The translations under genes and the position numbers were made by a program. The notes under the pieces were generated by a model. That model was not told where the DNA came from and searched no databases. It was given only the letters and a program-made list of their open reading frames with translations. This document shows, in pieces, positions 52,250 through 63,185 of a stretch of DNA of 64,000 nucleotides; position 1 is the stretch's first letter; every line of letters starts with the position of its first letter. This DNA is from Ligula intestinalis (lineage: Eukaryota; Platyhelminthes; Cestoda; Diphyllobothriidea; Diphyllobothriidae), in contig JAYGXS010000008.1 of the NCBI GenBank assembly GCA_036362985.1, positions 26,637,922 through 26,701,921 of the forward strand. Reading direction: 5' to 3'.

Positions 52250-52745
52250 TAGTGGTCATCCGCGTGTGTGATAATTGTTCACTTCTGTAGCCACCGCTTG
52301 GGCCTTAATTAATGCGGTAATGGCTTGACACTTCGCGATCGACTCACTAATTGCCACCGTTTGCTCGTCAGCATCGGACGCGGGCTTGATAATTGCAGGA
52401 CAACTATGCTCGCTATCGGCAGCGTCGTTGTTGTGCCCAGTCCTTCCCACGTGACTGATTCTGTTGCTCAGGAAATGTCTCAGTACACCGTATGGGAACG
52501 CCAAATCGTTGCGTTTGTTGATGGACTGGGGCCTGAAAGCCATGACTCGAGCAGCTCGCGGCTCATAAGTTTGTCACCTCTCGCGAGGACTTCGGCCTCG
52601 TCAAACTTGAAACCCGGCCATATTTTCAAGTGTGACGAGACGCAAATCCTCGCGAGAGGTGACAACCGTGTGAGCCGCGAGCTGCTCGAGTCATGGCTTT
52701 CAGGCTTTCAGTCAGTCTCACACAAAGGCTGAATGCACTAAAAGG
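52250..52745 (-). pseudogene. PLE endonuclease carboxy end in a palindrome
   Basis: The minus strand reads KIWPGFKFDEAEVLARGDKL, SRELLESWLSGPSPSTNA, then in a second frame FRPQSINKRNDLAFPYGVLR and HFLSNRISHVGRT to a stop near 52256. This is the end of the GIY-YIG domain (ELLESW.SGPQSINK..DLP..Y.VLR). The plus strand of 52600-52715 encodes the same block again (HIFKCDETQILARGDNRVSR, ELLESWLSG), so 52525-52612 and 52618-52710 form an inverted repeat. Confidence 0.78.
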
Positions 52746-52859
52746 GGAACGCGAGGGACATGGCTGAGTCAATGGGCCAATCAGATATGCGGAAAAATCG
52801 ATAGTCACCTCACGCTCTCATGACAGCAGCGTAAGTCGGACTTTCTGTGAGATGGGCGC

Positions 52860-54010
52860 ATTGCCAACAACTATATTTTCCGTTGATGCGTAATTTAGAA
52901 TCGGAGCAGACAGAAAATTCAATGTTTTCGCAAAAACTTTGCATATATTCGGCCACACTTTTTGCAACTCCGATCTTAGAAAAGAGCCTTTGAGTAATTA
53001 GATATGCAGCGAGATATGAAAATATAAAAATTCCTTCAAGTTTTAATATTGCTTCTTTGTCAATGTCTGAGGTTTTTTGTTACAAAAGCCAGTGAAAAAA
53101 ACGGTTCAATGGCACTTAGATTTACCGCATCACTGATTTGGGACGGTAACAAAAACTGCGTGTAAATGAAAGTAAATAACAACCGCAGGGAATCTTAAGC
53201 AGGTGACAAGATACTCATGCGTAAATTGGAAACGGAACGGGCAGAAGGATAAACCTTTTCGCGAAATCTTAATACATATTCGGTCACTCTTTTTTTAACT
53301 CGCAAGCTTAGCACAGTACCTAAAAGTAATCACCTATGGTGAAAAAAGTCCAATATAATGAGGAAAGTGAGTTCGTTTATTTCCCGTCAAAAGTCTGTAA
53401 TATGCTTACTGGTAAATAAATAAACTGGTCACAACTCTCCATTTTTACCTCGGTGTAGCATGCTCAGACATTCGTCAGATAAATATCTAATTAAAGTGCT
53501 TTTTAGAGGGTTAACCTATTACAGGAAGGTTTTAATGAATCTTAGGAATAACAGTATTCGACCTTTGTCGTATTCATCCTTTTTGCTCGACAATGCATTT
53601 TGGGCAGTTTATAAATAAGATCCATGTGACTATATCCATAGAAACTAATGTAAAAAGTGTCCAGTTTGCGATATATGCTTGTAAAGATGCGTTATTTTGA
53701 AGATTTTGATATACACATCGAACAAAATCTACATTTATGGAAAAAACTCCAAACTCCGAAAATCTTGAAAAATCCATTAAACATTAAATAATGCTCGGAA
53801 ATGAACGTTAATCCAACACCAGAAATATGCATTAAGAAATTTGAAATTTTTTGACAAAAAAGCAAATTGTATAGTTATGATTTCACCTGCCGATTATATT
53901 TACGCTTATTGGTCAAATTTATAGCAATTTTCACGTTTGTGGAACTGGAGGTATTTCTTGTGGGTTCTAATTTCGCTTAAGGTTATTCATTATTATTTCA
54001 AAGTTTTCGT
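52860..54010 (+). repeat. AT-rich repeat G, second long copy
   Basis: Follows the block order of 28180-29570, e.g. GAAACGGAACGGGCAGAAGG, CATATTCGGTCAC, CAGACATTCGTCAGATAAATATC, GGTTAACCTATTA, GAAGATTTTGATATACACATC and TTTTCACGTTTGTGGAACT. The distal part (54015-54055) includes TTCGGTTTGCGAATGATTATC. Confidence 0.65.
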
Positions 54011-54059
54011 GCATGCATTAATTTCGGTTTGCGAATGATTATCTACCTTTCCAAAATTT

Positions 54060-56145
54060 GGAACTTTTGCAGCATCTAGGGCCCGTGGTGAATGTTCTCG
54101 CAAGCGGATAACGTCCTCCCTATTAAACAACTTTATTTCGCAGCGAAAAACCGAATTTGCAAGCCTCACTTTAAAAGCGACATCAGAAAATTAAAATAAA
54201 TTGGTTGAATTTTGAAATAACTGTCCCTCCTCCCACCCTAGTGAATTTTTTATATGGGAAATTTTGAAGTTCGCTGCTCGCGAACATAAATGTTTGGCTG
54301 ACTCTGAGATTTATTTCTAATGATTTGTTTTTAAATATCTTCATTCTAGGTGCCAAACCGTCTTTCGAGTTTGGAAAACACCTAAACAACAGCTTCCCAC
54401 AAATTCCTACTGGGATGAACTGAGAAGATGATTACGCACGGGGCACTATGTCGTCTAATTCGTTGACTTTTGCATTCCAAATTAACAGCAGTTCCTTTGT
54501 AAAATGTCCAATTCTAATTTCTCCCCATATTTTCCTTTTCCTAATCGAAGGAAATGATTAGTTGTGTTGGACCCTAAACAAGATAGGCGCGTAGGAACCT
54601 CCATCCCCAATTACCAAGGTGGCTATACGCATAATTCATAGGGGTGTAAATTTGTCTTTTTCCTAAACTTTCCACTAGCTCTAGCCTAAAGTTAAAGGTA
54701 ACCCTAAACCCTTATGCCACAGTAACCATTAACCAAAACTTAACCCTAGACATAACCCCTGACCTTAAACATAATCCTAAACTTAAAAGTAACTCTACTT
54801 TATAGGGAATTAGGCACAAATGCACCTACCTTACTCATGTTTGCGTGTCTCCGGTCTTGTTTAGGGAGGCATATGCGTAAATTTCAGTAAATCGCAACCT
54901 ACAACTCCGGGGTAACACTTATCCCGACGTGCTCTATGGATATTTTTGAGGAGCAGTTAAACTCTATTCATAATCGGGTAGGTTAGATCATTTGCCTCAT
55001 AACAGCGGTTTCAAACCGGCATATTAATGCCGAAAGTAGGATTATGTGGAACGGTATAACAACGGTACCTTAGGTGGCTCTTTTTTTGCAGAAGAAGTAG
55101 CGCACATACATATTTTAGAGCCTGAGATAATTATCTTCCAAAAATAACAGCAGCAAGGCTTTCAGAAGATTTCAGGGAGCATTCGTTCGCGTGTCGGATC
55201 CGTCTGCTTTCCCCTTCTTACTTACCCGCATTTGCGAACCGTGCATTCTTCTAACAGCTACTAATTATAATTTAAGAGAACTTTCAAACAGTACTGCAGT
55301 GCCAATTGGCCTCTGAATTTTCTCTTCGAAAAAAATGGCATTTTAAAAAATCAGTAAATAACTACGCAGTATGTAAGAAAAAGAAATGAAATGGAAGGAA
55401 GGAAGTAGGCGCACCTAGATATGGGACGACCTTCGAAGGTCGGGTGCAGATGGGACCGAGATCCAGGCGTGGAGACGCCGTGGTTGACTGCCTTCAGATA
55501 GCAGGCCTTCCGAATTCTCTCGCCTACTCCATTCCGTGGAAAATGATGCATGCTTTTGTGGAGCTTGTTCCGGAATCGCTTTGCTGCTGCTGCTGCTTGA
55601 GGTTTTGCAATGTCCCAGTAGAGCAAGCCTCAGTTAGGCATCCTCCCCTGTCAAGCGGTTTTTTAACACCCGGTACGATATGAGCCTGAACAGGTAGCGT
55701 CCGAAGATAGGTTCCGGGCTTATATTTTGAGCTCTGGACGCCAGCACCACCACCACCACAACACGATCACGCAGCACAAGGCTGGAACCGGACTGCGTTG
55801 CGTGCACAGCCGCACGCCCGAGCCGCTGATTGGCCAGTCAGATGTCCCGGAATGAGGTCGTATCAGCGCGCGCGCCCATTTGAAGAACATCACGTGCGCG
55901 CGGAGTTAGGTTGGACTAGCGCAAACGGAGCCCCGGCCTATAGTACACCAGGACATCAGTCAAGGGGGCTAGACTTCTTCGATCAAGGCCTGTCCGTAGT
56001 CCTCGCTCAATGGATGCGTATCATTCACAGGAAGACTGCTTAACCCTCGTAAGTCTTGTTTGCGCCGGACAAAACGGAAGCGTTTTAGTAATAGAAACCC
56101 ACTGCCTCAGACGATGAACGCAAAGCCTCAAAAATCATGATAAGA
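54060..56145. other. Intergenic, with degenerate telomere-like words
   Basis: No gene. About 54695-54790 has repeated TAACCCTAAACCC, TTAACCCTAGAC, TAACCCC, TAATCCTAAAC words. A (CAC)n run lies near 55746-55760 and a GCGCGC-rich block with CTGATTGGCC near 55820-55900. The minus frame at 55351-55626 has no recognisable domain. Confidence 0.45.
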
Positions 56146-56149
56146 GAGA

Positions 56150-57278
56150 GAGAGAGATAAATATGCTTTATTTTGAAGGTAAATATCCTAACTTTTCAGC
56201 AAAAAGTGACTCCATTCACCGAGAGTAAGGGAAAAGGTAAAGTAAAAGGTCATAGTCTAAAGTTCTGCAAAATATTCACATCGGTTGTGGAGACAGGTCG
56301 GATTGCAACTTCTGAATTTTAGTTTCTTTACAAGCGAAATAGCGTGCTAGGAATGGGAGTATAGAGTGCTGATATGCCGATGTACGGCACGACATGTAAC
56401 GGAAGCTTCGGCACATAGTATGGGAAGATTTAAGTATCAGTTTTATTGAGGGATATGTAGGAAAATCACCTTGGAGTTCCCGATTTGTACATGTGTGTCG
56501 TGGTAGCAGAAAAAATGCATCTCAGATTGTTGGTAAGGCCAATTGTCCTGAGCCATGGGGTGGAAAACTAAGTGCAAACAGTGAAAAAATTCCAAAGGAC
56601 TTTTTACGAGAAAATCTGTCGCAGCCATTAATTCAGAAGGGAGAATATGAGTGACCTCACTAAGAATGCAATCAGTAAACTGCTTGACGGTTTTAACGTG
56701 TCCTTGTATTAAAGTACCAGCCAAAAAATCCAGGCAACACCTGCATTTGAAGAGAGCATTTGGGGATACGTTTAAAAATGACCAGTTATTTTTTTCAGTA
56801 AAGCTAGAAACATAACTGGAGAAAAGTAAAGAATGAGGGGGAGAATACAGGCATCCAGAAATTGCCAAATTAGGGCTTGCGGTGTGCGATATGAACGCAA
56901 ACGGCGGATACAATATGCAGTTTACGAATTTTAATAAAGAGCCCTCCAATCTGAAGAATAAACGAGAGTTTAGATGCCAGAGAAAAACCAAGCTACCAGA
57001 AAGGGGATTCCTCATTGGGTAGGATGTCTACGGATTCAGGACTAAAAAATACTGCACTGACTTCTGGTCGTTAAGTAGAAGGCCATTTGCTGAGGGCCAT
57101 ACTGGGACATGGTCCAGGCCATATTTAAGTACCTGGAGATATAGCTGACTTTTAAGAGGATGACCAACAACCATAAAATCAACATATTTAGCGTACAACA
57201 TTCATTTGGCGATCATAGGTCGTCAGTGTGGACGAAGAAGCGAAGGGATAATATAGGCCCTTGAAGAACTCCAGATTT
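56150..57278 (-). pseudogene. CR1/jockey-like LINE with nested insertion
   Basis: The reverse strand starts SGVLQGPILSLRFFVHTDDL (motif B), then KYVDFMVVGHPLKSQ (catalytic YADD changed to YVDF), WPSANGLLLNDQKSVQ, LFRLEGSLLKFVNCILYPPF and HVKTVKQFTDCILSEVTHIL then PSELMAA. This parallels 6600-7260. After an inserted piece (about 56420-56612) the LINE resumes with CGAAGCTTCCGTTACATGTCG and its 3' region, ending AATAAAGCATATTTA(TC)n near 56150. Confidence 0.85.
56420..56612 (-). mobile_element. LINE X 3' end nested in the CR1-like LINE
   Basis: The reverse strand reads GGAATTTTTTCACTGTTTGC, CCACCCCATGGCTCAGGAC, ACCAACAATCTGAGATGCATT and CCTACATATCCCTCAATAAAACTGATAC (in parts). It matches the 3' regions at 17385-17480 and 3965-4110. 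It interrupts the CR1 coding region after LMAATDFLVKS. Clear target duplications could not be fixed by eye. Confidence 0.68.
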
Positions 57279-57619
57279 GTTGGGACGGACTGCTTGTTGC
57301 ACTGACAGAGTTGAATCTGGTGCAGCGCGCTATTCCCTCGCAAAGAGCCAGAGGTCACGCATCCTCCACACTATAGTGTTTACTCAATTACTTAAACCTG
57401 GGAAATCGCCACCTGACGTGAACCTAGCCTTTCCTATAGAGCAAATCGGTAGTGTTCAAACCTCGAAATAGGGGTTCAATGATCATTCGGATGAGAACGA
57501 ACACCTGGGCTTAGGAATGTGAGTTCTGTTGAAAATACTAGCTGTTCGTCACTAATGCGTGGTGACGTCCAGAATGCTTCTGCCGGTTACGTTCCTATAG
57601 ATATTTGGACCGTCGATTT

Positions 57620-58135
57620 CGACGATGTCCATTGCGAGCTCCAACGAGACGAAGCACGCGGTGACTGTGGTGGAAGTACAGGGAGGCAAACTCGCCGGGT
57701 CTACCCCACTCCCACACCTAATTCCGGTTGTCAATACAGAGTCAATAAAGCCGGGAAAAAGTAATGCGGGAGTGTGCAGACGGCTGGCACGACAAACACC
57801 CAACACGCGTACCAAACAGCACGTCTTGCTAGGTAGGCTCCCGACAGGGAGCGCCATAAAGGCCACATTAAGAAGGAGCCATTGCAGCCTGACTATCAAC
57901 CAGCGGTTAGCCACTCCACACAACAAGACACACACTGGGCTGTCCGCGGTATCCAAGTTATCCCGCCAGTTGGCAACCCTCCAAGCCACGGCTTTTAGCG
58001 CACCGCGATAGATTCAAGCGTGTCAGAATCATAACAGTGAGGAAGGAAGCGTCCCCAGGGTCATCCTCACTATCTTGCCCACCGTCAGCAACAGACCACC
58101 GCTCAGCTATCGGTTGCCTGAGTTGGGATGGACGC
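57620..58135 (+). repeat. GC-rich repeat J, fullest copy
   Basis: Contains CACGACAAACACCCAACACG, TAGGTAGGCTCCCGACAGGGAGC, GCCATAAAGGCCACATTAAG, AGTTGGCAACCCTCCAAGCC, TTTTAGCGCACC and GTCAGCAACAGACCACCG. These blocks recur, inverted, at 4270-4820. No coding motif is seen. Confidence 0.62.
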
Positions 58136-58400
58136 AACGCTGAAAAGGAAAACAGATTGGATCATGACAGAGCAGGTTGTGCAAGGAAAGAGTCAGAGAA
58201 ATGAAATGAGTGAAAGAGACGCGAGCAAAGGCCCTAACGAGGAAGGAAAGGAAGAGACAGATGAAAGGAACGGACAGACAACGAGAGAGGAAAAAGGTAG
58301 GGCGAAGCGAAAGCAAAAGACCGAGTGCAGGAACAAAAGAACAAGAACTCAGCTTACCTTGCAACGGAGAACACACCCACACACACCTCAAACTTTAATC
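58136..58400. other. Purine-rich stretch
   Basis: The plus strand is strongly A/G-rich between about 58140 and 58345 with many GAAAG, GAGA and AAAAG words. Both overlapping frames (92 codons, K/E/R-rich) are explained by this composition rather than by a gene. Confidence 0.5.
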
Positions 58401-58404
58401 TGGT

Positions 58405-58875
58405 GATTTATAGATGCCCTCATTCTCCGTTCCATTCCCTAACGCTCTCCTGTTATTTTTCCAGGTTTGCTTATAAAAGGACTGTTTGATTTTTAAACGT
58501 ATCCTCCAAATGCTCTACTCTCAGCTGCCGGTGTTTCCTATGCTTCCGTTAGCTGATATAATAATCCAGCGACACTTTACAATGGTCAAGCAATTCGCTG
58601 ATCGAATTCATGCTGATGTTGCCCATCCTCTTCACGCGGAATTAATGGCTGTGAAGTCGTCCCGTAGTATGTATGTACTGCCATTCCTCGCTTATTACCT
58701 CACGTGTACAGAAGCGGAAATTCAGATGCTGAGATTTGACCTGTCTCCATAGCATGTATGCAAATCAGCGGTCGTTTGAATATTTTGTTAATTTATACCG
58801 TGTTCTCACTGAATGGAGCAATCTTTTTATGTAACTTTCAAAATAAAGCGTATTTCGCTCTCTCCTTCTTCCTTC
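58405..58875 (+). pseudogene. CR1-like LINE, 3' terminal fragment
   Basis: IFKRILQMLYSQLPVFPMLP, LADIIIQRHFTMVKQFADRI, HADVAHPLHAELMAVKSSRS and LPFLAYYLTCTEAEIQMLRF ending DLSP match 7090-7411 of the fuller copy. The 3' region ends with AATAAAGCGTATTTCGCTCTC and a pyrimidine-rich tail. It is 5'-truncated. Confidence 0.82.
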
Positions 58876-59289
58876 TCCTGTATTCTCCATCGTCATATAC
58901 CCCATCTAGGTATTTATGGTTCCTCGTACAACACAGGATGAAAAAATGCATCTTGGATTGATCCTGAAGTTGATCAATTTCCAAAGTAACTTGACGATTT
59001 GAGAGTTTTCCTCCTTTGTCACTGATCACAGAGGCGTTTGTAGAAAACAGTTTTGGGAATGTCTGATGAATATCCTGCAAGCAAAATGCGTCTACTCATA
59101 TATGATCTCATGTAAACTCCCTGTGGGCATTTAAATGATCTTTCCTTCTCCCAATCATCAGGTTTCGAAAAGGAGATCCTTCATACGCCTTGACCGCGTG
59201 CGTCCAGTCGCCAATTGGTTCATTTGGTGGACTCGATAAGGTTGCGCGTAAAGCACGGTGTTGACCGCTGTCACGCCCGCTCGCAAAGG

Positions 59290-59545
59290 AGGGCTGGCTG
59301 GCTGGCTAGTAGCCCTTGCTGGAGCAGTAGCCCCGCCGGGTTGGCCCCAATCCCGGCAGCGAGGAGGGGAAGTCGGAGCAGCGGGGTCGGGAGGGGCTGC
59401 TCCGTCGTCAAAAACAGAGATGTAGAGAGGGGGGAGATAGATCCATCGTAGGGAGGTAGGTGTAGCAGACCTTGGCCGCCGTGAGGGCGGGTGGGAATGC
59501 GGTCGAAGACGGGTCTGCTGTGGTTCCCCGGGAAGGGGGGGGGGC
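59290..59545 (+). repeat. GC-rich repeat L, second copy
   Basis: Direct match to 10960-11190 (GGCTGGCTAGTAGCCCTTG, AAGTCGGAGCAGC, GGCCGCCGTGAGGGCGGGTGG, GACGGGTCTGCTGTGGTTCCC). A G run lies near 59536-59543. Confidence 0.6.
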
Positions 59546-60540
59546 AGTGTGTATGGTGTAAGTTGCCTGACCTTTGGGAAGTCTGGCCTCACTGTTAAGG
59601 TCGTTCTTAGATGACCTGAAAACATCGCAGCCGCAGGGAGAATTTGTTAAGCCTCAGGCCAAACACGCACATCGTCGTAGGCTTTGCTAATACAGGCAGC
59701 TGTGGCCAAGGCTTCACTCAATCAGGCCACTGTTACCGGGGCGTGCAGATTAAGTAGGAAGCAGCCATTTAATTCGGCGAAACACGACAGTGAGTAGATC
59801 ACTCATCGCAAACTGTCATGGTAATGTCAGTCGATTTTGTTAAATGGTGCTCTCATTGTTGGCGGACCGCAAGTATTAACTGCTTAGAAGACCGTCATGG
59901 AGATCACTTCTTCCATTGTTTCTGCCCATGCAGAACAAATGAGGAGTTTATCGCGTAGTTTTAAGGTTAATAAGGTTCATCCTAACGGCTGCGATTCTCC
60001 AGGCCCGGTTCCTTAGGAGAAGAGAGAAATCTTGAGGAGGCCAGCGTAGTCTGTACAGAGGGTTAAAAGAATAGGTATGGGGAGATTTGACTTTCGGGGT
60101 GACCGTCCTTCCGCTAGAGCGACGTGGCTCGAAGTGGTGTCTGGAGGAAGACACCGCACCGTGGTCTGTGTCCAGGCGTTTTGAGGCCAACCTACTAATG
60201 AAGCTAGTCTACTAACGTGGGAATATCATTGGATGGATTGAGGTTCAGCCAACGTGGATTGAAGCCAGAACGGGGAAGGCAATGTGCGCATGTTTGCGCC
60301 TGCTCTCAGGGGCAAGATATCAGCAGCAGTGGGGCGCCATGAGTCAGCGTGCGGCGGGCGTTCATGTGTGGCTGATAATGGGTTCCAAGTAGCGCTAGCG
60401 ATCACTTCAAGCTCATTTTTTACAAGTAATGCATTCCTTTTTCTTGATAGACTGACGAAATGGAGTTACGGCGTTACGCACAGACGTCGCATCGACATTT
60501 TTTGGAACTGCATACCGGTCCAAAGCTACGGCGCACTGTA
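59546..60540. other. Intergenic, nothing recognised
   Basis: No repeat or domain assigned. Short frames on both strands only. Confidence 0.4.
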
Positions 60541-60544
60541 GAAT

Positions 60545-60960
60545 GATGATGATCAAAGAGAAAGATCTCGGGTAGTGTATTGCCTAAGCTGTCCTTGCAA
60601 TTACACTGGTCAGACTGAATACACAGTGGCAAGCTGGCTGTGCCACGGGGCAATAAATTTTCGCAAGTGGCTGCCCGTACCAATGAAACAGGCCATGAGT
60701 TCAACAGCGAAGCCGTCAAGATAATAGCTCACGCCGGAAAAAAAGATGTGCCGAGAATTGATTGAAACCTGGTCCACGGATAGGGACTCAATAAATCGAT
60801 TATCGATTTGGCCCCTGCATACGGGGCCCAGCGAATTCACGTCCAGAGCAGTGCCCTTGAAAATCAATTAACTTGCACCTGCTATAATCGTCCCAATATT
60901 TTATGTTGCTGTGGCTGCCCTCTCTCTGAGGATGAACTCCTGCAAGCGTTCGAAAACACA
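60545..60960 (+). pseudogene. PLE GIY-YIG endonuclease and 3' motif
   Basis: SRVVYCLSCPCNYTGQTEYT (GIY-YIG-like start: VVY...NYTGQTE), then in other frames TNETGHEFNSEAVKIIAHAG, ELIETWSTDRDSINR and IDLAPAYGAQRIHV. The block order is that of PLE endonucleases. The reverse transcriptase is absent. About 55 bp later comes the motif at 60926-60960 (CTGAGGATGAACTCCTGCAAGCGTTCGAAAAC in two halves). Confidence 0.78.
60926..60960 (+). other. PLE-type hairpin motif
   Basis: CTGAGGAT, GAACTC, loop CTGCAA, GCGTTC, GAAAACACAG. The stem pairs GAAC with GTTC, then one mismatch and one further pair. CTG at the start and CAG at the end are complementary. Confidence 0.55.
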
Positions 60961-61337
60961 GAATAATTAACAGACTGTTCCTGTGCTTGATTATTCTTCT
61001 CTATTAGCCATGCAAACAACTAGAAGGCGGACCTTTGCAGCCATTCGTAAGTTACCATATTGCAGCTTTTTTAGATTTCTCGGAAATTTGAATGCAAACT
61101 TCGAAATATAAACTTCTTAGGCTGGTGCAAAAGTCGATGTGAAAAATTGAGTTAGAATTCATGAGCTTCTGTGAAATGTTCCCAAGCTGCCATAAGGCAG
61201 CCCGTTTCATACGTAGCCGTGATTTGATGGATCCCGTTGCACCGGGAGTATCAGTTGCAAACAGAGGGATCAGCTAGCACTAGGATCCACCCCAGCAAAT
61301 AACTGCGCATGCCTCAGACTTGTTTAAGATTACCTAT

Positions 61338-61371
61338 GACTAAGGATTTCCGACGGAATCCGAAACGTCAG
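61338..61371 (+). other. PLE-type hairpin motif, long-stem variant
   Basis: CTAAGGATTTCC, GAC, GGAATCC, GAAACGTCAGG, followed by ACATTAAAAGTCTTGTTCCAG. It is almost the same as the minus-strand motif at 52171-52138 including the flank (AAA..TCTTGTTCCAGTG). No PLE coding end was recognised within the preceding 300 bp. Confidence 0.55.
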
Positions 61372-61424
61372 GACATTAAAAGTCTTGTTCCAGTGACCGC
61401 TTCTTCTTCCTCTGAACTACGATC

Positions 61425-61955
61425 ATGTCATGCGCTAAAACAGAAAAGAGTTCTGTTAGGACGGTACAGAACGTGATTCAACACGCTTGCCGTCCTGGGG
61501 TCAGAATGAGAAAGAAAGCGCCACATGCAAAATTGTGCAGGCATAAAAGGTCACGCGCACGCGTAACAGTGCCGCTGGGTAACGTGAGCCTGAGGACGAC
61601 GACTGTTTCCGTAGGCCACTCGCATCCACCAATAAGAAGAGCCAAAAGCGGACAAAAGCCGTTTGTCCTTAAATATGATGCCACCGAAAGAAGGTGGGAC
61701 TTGCTGCCGAAAGATCATCTGCTGCTGACATGGAGGACAAGCTGCAGACGAGAACGCCTTGACGCGGACGAGACGACTGCTACCCACGAGGACTTTGAGA
61801 AGTTGAGGCACACGCGAAGACAGACACCCAAAGGCTGTTGCAGTGGACTATTCTCTACTATCCCGACTGTCTTCTGCTCCACACAAAAAACTGGGGGGGG
61901 GGACATGACAGGTGGCGACGCATGTGATCATAACATAACAAATTCTGTATTCTGA
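61425..61955 (+). other. 176-codon open frame of unknown nature
   Basis: The frame starts about 55 bp after the hairpin motif. It is basic in its first half (many K and R) with no recognisable domain, signal peptide or membrane segment, and ends in a G-rich stretch near 61890. It could be chance or a terminal part of the element carrying the motif. Not called a gene. Confidence 0.25.
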
Positions 61956-62109
61956 TGGTGGTCGCAATGGCCCGGGTTAGTTCCCTTCTGGAGAATGCTA
62001 AGTACCGTTTGCAACATACTTGGCTGCTGTTAAGGAAGATAGGACAATGGCATAAACGATTACTTGAACGCATGTTAAACTAGTATTGCAGTGAATGCTG
62101 AAAGAGCTG

Positions 62110-62455
62110 AGTTGGACACTCGTTGATGAACGTTCATCGATGGCTAACAGAACTCACTCGTCCCGCGTTCGGCTTTGAGGCTCATTCTAGAGCTTCGTCA
62201 GCACTCTAAGCAGATAGCATTGTCGGTGAAGTCGAGGGAGACTGTTTCTGGCTTATTAGCGATTGATGAACGTTCATCGACGAGCGTCAATATCATCCGA
62301 CCTAAACCAGCAAGACAAAGAGCTTGTGGCTCAATTGTTAGGGTGGTAAACTTCTGATCAAAAGGTCGTGAGTTCGAGCCTCGGGAGGTTGGGGTTGGGT
62401 ATGGTTGACTGACGACAGCTAATGAGCCCAAAAGGGCCATTTAAACGTCCCTCAT
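62110..62455. mobile_element. Inverted pair of SINE family A pieces
   Basis: 62110-62250 is minus (reverse strand: GACGAGTGAGTTCTGTTAGCC, GATGAACGTTCATCAACGAG). 62258-62455 is plus: leader (GATGAACGTTCATCGACGAG, CCGACCTAAACCAGCAAGAC), head (GTGGCTCAATTGTTAGGGTGG; GTGAGTTCGAGCCTCGGG) and body start (TGACTGACGACAGCTAATGAGCC). The plus copy shows that the leader precedes the head. Confidence 0.75.
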
Positions 62456-62665
62456 CTTTGGTTAGAGGTGCATCTCCTAGATTTGGCCAGCAAAATACCC
62501 TGGAGGGATACCTTTGACAAAAATGAAAATTTCAGCATTTCATATTTAGTAGTTTAAAAATTGCAGAGGTCATTACTGTAAAAAAACTTCATGTGATGGA
62601 ATTTTACATTCATGCGGGAACCCACCATCAGAAGAGGCCCAGTGACTATTGGTATCCTGCTGTGT

Positions 62666-62873
62666 ACCATATTTTCCGGGATATAAGGCGCACTTAAAGC
62701 CTTTAAAGCCTTTAATTTATCAAACAACGCCAATGCGCTTTATATATCGATTAATTCTGACTACTAAAATCGAATCGAATCGATAAATAAGGTGCTACGG
62801 AGCATAAAACGCAATTGAGCTTTTTAGAACATGAGGGGCTTGAAAGTGTGTTTTAGAATCCAGAAAATACGGT
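62666..62873. mobile_element. 208-bp MITE-like element with terminal inverted repeats
   Basis: Left end ACCATATTTTCCGGGATATAAGGCGCAC (two blocks) and right end, reversed, ACCGTATTTTCTGGATTCTAAAACACAC match at most positions over about 25 bp. The interior is AT-rich with no frame and has a TCGAATCGAATCGAT repeat near 62772-62786. Short length, inverted ends and lack of coding capacity fit a non-autonomous DNA transposon. No target duplication is obvious. Confidence 0.6.
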
Positions 62874-63185
62874 GCATTACGAAAACTTTCACACTGTCAA
62901 ATTTTTTCGGATGATCGATTGTGATGATTTTCAGTTCGGAATACTGGTGAATACTTTACGATTTTCAGTGCTTTCAGTCGAATGCCCATGTATGTAAATT
63001 ATGTTAAATTCTTCATCGGAAGATCCAGATAGGTAGTTGGCGAGCGTACGTAGGTTTTCGATAAATTCTCGTCGGCCTAGTACATTTATATGGTAACGGT
63101 TACAAGTTAAATTGGGTTCGTCTTTTCAGGTTGAGGGAGCTGGTCTTGTGTAGCGGGTCGTGCCTCCCTGACTAGCTCGCGGCGA

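Noticed and set aside
58128..58406. Lysine/glutamate-rich protein
   Set aside because: Explained by the purine-rich composition; the opposite strand is equally open.
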